Part shown: positions 60,001-64,000 of the stretch, in pieces | Layout of the letters: every line of letters starts with the position of its first letter | Numbering within the stretch: position 1 is the stretch's first letter | Assembly (NCBI GenBank): GCA_036172665.1 | Contig: CM069871.1 | Span: forward strand, 5,766,001 to 5,830,000 | DNA length: 64,000 bases | From: Prosopocoilus inquinatus | Taxonomy: Eukaryota > Arthropoda > Insecta > Coleoptera > Lucanidae | Direction of reading: 5' to 3' | Translations under genes and position numbers: made by a program | The notes under the pieces: generated by a model | Told to the model about the DNA's origin: nothing | Seen by the model: only the letters and a program-made list of their open reading frames with translations | The model's database searches: none

Positions 60001-60049
60001 GTAAGTCAAATTTCATTCGAAACTTACAACAGCATTTCAAAATATCTGG
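57048..60049. other. Non-coding sequence
   Basis: No gene is supported. Right after the MITE is TACAGGGTCGGCCAAATTTGAC (57045-57066), which looks like another transposon terminus. The 78-codon minus-strand ORF at 58403-58639 has a CPYC pair but no domain I can name. 58860-59420 is TAATTA-rich single-copy DNA. Confidence 0.45.
59765..59776 (+). promoter_or_regulatory. CTCF-consensus-like site
   Basis: CCACCAGGGGGC fits the CTCF consensus CCASYAGRKGGC at all 12 positions. Occupancy cannot be judged from sequence. Confidence 0.4.
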
Positions 60050-62060
60050 ACAGGCAAAGATCAGCACAAAATTAGTAACAGTTGTGGGTACTTATTATGG
60101 CTACTCTTAGCTTCACCACGCCCAGATCTACAGAGTGAAGCTATAACCTGCTCTTTTCGAATTTGTTTACCTCGATTTAAAAAAAAATTGCAACCCCACT
60201 GTATAGATTTGCGTCTCAAAAAAATATATTTCGAGAACGCTTAGAGAAAGCTATGCCATTTCGAAGTCTATAGAGCTCTGAGCATTCCAAATTTGTTTAC
60301 CTCAATCAAAAAATCTTGACACGCAAAGATTTCGTCGCAGGAATTGGAAACGAGTGCTATCACTTTATTGTTACAGATCTATAGAATGAAGCTATACTCA
60401 GACCTTCTCAAACTTGTTCCCTCCGACGCAAAACCTATGCAGTCCCATTGCAGGGACTTTACATCTCAAGAACAATTATATTTTGGGAAGGCTTAGAGAA
60501 AGTTAGCTTTGTCACTTCAAAGTCTGTAGAACGCTGAGCTTTCCAAAATTATTTACTTCAATAAAAAAGACCTTGACATGCAAAGTTTTCATGTCGCACG
60601 AACTTGCCACAAGTGTCACCACGTTTATTGTTAGCTTCATGGTGCCCAGATCTATACATAGAGTGAAAGCTATGCCATTTCGAAGTCTATAGAGCTCTGA
60701 GCATTGCAAATTTGTTTACCTCGATCAAAAAATCTTGACACGCAAACATTTCGTCGCATGAATTAGAAACGAGTGCTATCACATGAAGGCTGCCCAGATC
60801 TATAGAATGAAGCTATACTCAGACCTTCTTAAACTTGTTCCCTCCGACGCAAAACCTATGCAGTCCCATTGCAGGGACTTTATATCTCAAGAACAATTAT
60901 ATTTCGGGAAGGCTTAGAGAAAGTTAGCTTTGCCACTTCGAAGTCTATAGAACTCTGAGCTTTCCAAAATTATTTACTTCAATAAAAAAGAGCTTGACAT
61001 GCAAAGTTTTCATGTGGCACGAACTTGCAACAAGTGTCACCACGTTTATTGTTAGCTTCATGGTGCCCAAATGTATACATAGAGTGAAGCTATACTCTGG
61101 CCTTTCCGAACTTGCTTACCCCAATGAAAAATTCATACAGGGCCCTCGTACAGACTTTACGTTTCAAAAACAATTGTATTTCGGGAGGATTTAGATTTAG
61201 ATCTATTAGCTTTGCCATTTCGAAATCTACAGAGTTCGGAAATTTCTAAGCTTGCTTACTCCAATAAAAAAATCTTTACGTGCAAGAATTTCATGCCGCA
61301 GATATTGGCAACGAGTGTTTTGATATTTATCATCAGCTTTATGGTGCCGAGAGCTATAGAATGAAGCTATACCTTTTTGAGTTTGTTCACCCTGATTTAA
61401 AATTTAGGCAATCTCATTATATGGACTTTACGTCTTAGAAGCAACCACATTTCGGGAACACGTAGAAAAAGTTAACTCCCGTTGGCTTTGCCATCTTAAA
61501 GTCTATGGAGCTCTGAACTATACAGACTTGCTTACTTCAATAAAAAAAGTTTTGGCACGCAAAGATTTGATGTCACAGGAATTGGCAACGAATGTTATTG
61601 TTAGCTTCATGGAGCTCAAATCTATAGAGTGAAGCTATAACCACACCTTTTTGAACTTGTTTACCTCGATGAAAAAATTATGCAGTCCCCTTTTATAACC
61701 TTTACGTCTCAACAATAATTACATACTATTTTTGGAACGCTTAGAAAAAGTTAATTTCTTGTTAGCTTTGCCTTTTTGTTTCAATAAAAATAATCTTGCA
61801 TGCAAGATTTCACATCGTAGAAATCGGAAACGGTTCATATAGCCTGTTATCATGTTTATTGTTAGCTTTATCGTGCCTGAAACTACTGCTATAGAGTGAA
61901 GCTATACGCTCATCCTCTTTAAATTGTTTAAGAGGATCAAAAGGTGCCTCTTAGTGACACTTTACGTCTCAATGAAATTATATTTCGGAAACGCTTAGAG
62001 AGAGTCAGCTTTGTGTTAGCTTTGCTCTGTTCACTCTCAGCCTGATCTATAGAGTTTTAA
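60050..62060. repeat. Satellite-like tandem array, ~270 bp units, about 8 copies, with a 421 bp higher-order duplication
   Basis: The anchor (A/T)CTATAGA(G/A)TGAAGCTATA or a variant occurs at 60126, 60376, 60648, 60797, 61070, 61351, 61621 and 61890, with a partial unit near 62044. Most spacings are 250-281 bp. Units share ATTTCG(A/G)GAACGCTTAGA, GTTAGCTTTGCCA, CAATAAAAAA, CATGCAAAG or CACGCAAAG, and ATTGTTAGCTTCATGGTGCC. Segment 60250-60650 is repeated almost exactly 421 bp later (60671-61070), explaining the one short 149 bp spacing. ORFs 60512-60709 and 60994-61194 are shadows. Confidence 0.93.
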
Positions 62061-62149
62061 AAAAATTAGATTTATTTTGTACAGCGGAACTTTGGATAAA
62101 ATTGAAGCACTATCTTGACAATTATCCGATGAAAATGATAATAAAATAC

Positions 62150-62262
62150 ATAATTATTTTTGTACGGACTCTTTTATAATTTTCCTGAAGAAGCTGTCAA
62201 AAACGCAGCGAAACGTCGATTTACTATTAAATTTTTCATAGGTCCATACAAAAAATAATTAT
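62150..62262. repeat. 113 bp inverted repeat enclosing a hammerhead-like core
   Basis: The left arm ATAATTATTTTTGTACGGAC (62150-62169) is complementary to GTCCATACAAAAAATAATTA (from 62242) with one mismatch and one extra base. Between the arms, CTGAAGA (62185-62191), GCTG/CAGC (62193-62196 with 62206-62209), GAAAC (62210-62214) and GTC (62215-62217) are arranged like a hammerhead, but with an extra A before stem II, only ACGT for stem III and no complementary stem I. A degenerate or non-canonical relative. Confidence 0.6.
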
Positions 62263-62334
62263 ACATACATTTTTAGTGACTTAAGGCACCTCAAGATTTC
62301 AATTTAATTATACATATATTTAATCATAATTTTA

Positions 62335-62700
62335 ATGTACAGGCTGTCTCTTATCTCTTTCATAATTTTGTCTATTTCTTATGCCATTTCTTTTCGCGAT
62401 GTGGAGAAAGTATCTTACGTTATAAATGAAGTATTACCTACAGGGGACATTTTATTTAAAATAAAAATGGTTGCCGGAGAAATCCATAAATTCATTTGTG
62501 ACGCGGAATTCCTGCGAATAAAACTTTATATGACACACAATAAACCCATTGAATACGTCGATGTAAATAGTACGTCAAACATAAAATATTTTATTCGAAC
62601 ATTTCCCTTCCGCCAGGAACGTTTCCAATTCGAAATACAAAATTTTATTAATGTACCATATTATAGTGCGCGCCATATATTTGCCGAAGCGCTCTTTTAA
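62335..62700 (+). CDS. Unidentified 121-residue ORF with signal-peptide-like start
   Basis: Opens with MYRLSLISFIILSISYAIS, a basic residue followed by about 15 hydrophobic ones and a small-residue end, as in a signal peptide or single membrane anchor. The rest is a mixed hydrophilic sequence (about residues 20-121) with two Cys separated widely, no repeats and no low-complexity run, unlike most ORFs in this window. It has no domain I recognise. ATG context TTAATGT is neither good nor bad. It lies 70 bp after the inverted repeat at 62.15-62.26 kb and could be an exon, an orphan gene, or chance. No splice site clearly bounds it. Confidence 0.25.
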   Translation: MYRLSLISFIILSISYAISFRDVEKVSYVINEVLPTGDILFKIKMVAGEIHKFICDAEFLRIKLYMTHNKPIEYVDVNSTSNIKYFIRTFPFRQERFQFEIQNFINVPYYSARHIFAEALF

Positions 62701-64000
62701 AAAATTGCTCCCCCTCGTTTATAAAAAAATGATTTCCAGTCTGCGGAAAATGGAAATCGTCTATGATGGCAGAAAAATTGAAGCGTCTTTTATACCAAGT
62801 TAAGTAATTAATGTTGCGTGCGTTGATGATTGAGGAGAAGGCAATTAGCTTCGGTTGATTATTACAATAGAAATCCTTGTTCTGCTCTATTAGCACAAAA
62901 AGCGATTTATACATTTGCCGGTTAATTTATCATCATCCTTTGTACGGAGTATCGTAATGTAATTTGTAAAAGAAGCATGTCAAGAGCACGCACTAATTAG
63001 ATTTATCTTTATGGATTACTACGCATTTGTATCCGTTGCGTCTATTGTTTTTGTTCCGAATTATAAATAATTTAGCCGGAGTAATTGAATCAGTGTGTAG
63101 AAGAGATTTGATCCGAGTATGGTAGCAGGAGGAATTCTGCCGGAGACATAAGCCTGAGGGAACCGTCCTCCAGGAATTCGAATCTAACATTACACGGGGA
63201 ATTATTCCGGAACTTTACAGCGCGGTGATGTTCGACAGAGTTGCTTGTTTAATTGAATTCCATTGTATGTTGAACTTATTTTAAAGCGGTAGTTTGAGCA
63301 GCGGATTTTGTAACTTATACACAGTTTTACCATACCTTTCAAGATCAAAGTTTCTTTCTTATTGTGCTCGTCGTTCGTCTTCCTCTTCTGCCGAACTTCA
63401 TTTGTTTACTTTACTTAAGCATTTTCAATTTTATAAACATTGTTTCAGATTATTCGTTCTTCGCTTTATAAGAGAGAGAGAGATGGAGAGGGAAATTCTC
63501 TTCGTATAAATAAGAACTTCGACGAGCATTTTATATTTCCGGCTTGCTTTTGTACACTTCCTACCTACCTTCCTTCTCAAAAGTTTCCGATCGGAATAAT
63601 ATTAAAATACTTTGCGAACTCTAGTATTCGTGTTTCAGATAAAAACAAAACATGCCCAGGTTTTTCTTTTCGTCTGTGATTGATTATTTTTAATTCGGAA
63701 ATTAATTAATCATTGCGCTATTGTCAAGGCAAGTGCTGTTAGTATGTGCCAATTATGGCGGTGCGGAGAGACTTGAGTAATCAAATCCATTCTGGATTTG
63801 CTTTGTTTTGGGATTCCCTCTGATGTATGCTGAATATAATACAATGGAACAAATTAGATTCGCGGTAATGATTAGTGAAAATTAATAATAATTGTTTCAA
63901 AATATTTTTTTTTGTACGTTCAACGTGTTTAATTAATATCTGGAAAGAGAGTAGAAAATCAGCAAACGTGAAAATTTTAAAAAGTCGTTATACATACAGT
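62701..64000. other. Non-coding sequence to window end
   Basis: AT-rich single-copy sequence with a (GA)n run near 63471-63482. Short ORFs overlap in several frames and show no domain. No gene is supported. Confidence 0.45.

Overview
This 64 kb window is AT-rich eukaryotic DNA with no bacterial-type gene organisation: no operons, no long ORFs, many microsatellites, a nuclear-type tRNA gene and decayed non-LTR retrotransposons. The element types (a CR1/jockey-like LINE ending in an (ATT)n tail, an R1-like LINE relic, palindromic TA-flanked MITEs) suggest an arthropod, most likely an insect. I cannot name the species. It reads as intergenic or long-intron sequence. I recognise no complete host protein gene. 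The best host-coding candidates are one short terminal exon (minus strand, 2513-2675) and an unassigned 121-residue ORF with a signal-peptide-like start (62335-62700). The one confident host gene is a tRNA-Ala(CGC) at 35902-35973, minus strand.

Layout. 0-8 kb: small tandem duplications, a (CT)n tract, a dispersed block shared with 38 kb, and the exon candidate. 10-17 kb: a ribozyme relic, a GC-richer block, a purine-rich 210-240 bp tandem array (14-15.1 kb), a 500 bp duplication, and a poly-C/poly-G pair. 18-20.6 kb: a 191 bp tandem duplication followed by a tandem array in which every unit carries TAGATGGCG(C/T)C. 23.5-25.1 kb: a 5'-truncated CR1/jockey-like LINE. 27.8-31 kb: a 62 bp tandem array and a 1.08 kb inverted-repeat element containing a complete hammerhead ribozyme. 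33.4-35.2 kb: a paralogue of the 18.3 kb block followed by a second array carrying the same motif in reverse orientation. 37-38 kb: R1-like relic. 40-47 kb: 79 bp and about 205 bp tandem arrays. 53-54.5 kb: a LINE C-terminal relic, its 3' end amplified in tandem, then a second complete hammerhead. 57 kb: a 119 bp palindromic MITE. 60.1-62.06 kb: a ~270 bp satellite-like array ending next to an inverted repeat with a hammerhead-like core.

The most interesting signals are (1) two complete 45-nt type I hammerhead ribozymes with very short, self-complementary stem III, plus three degenerate relatives, and (2) two arrays of a CTCF-core-like motif in opposite orientation, each next to a copy of the same paralogous block. 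All alignments were done by eye, so identities and array borders are approximate.
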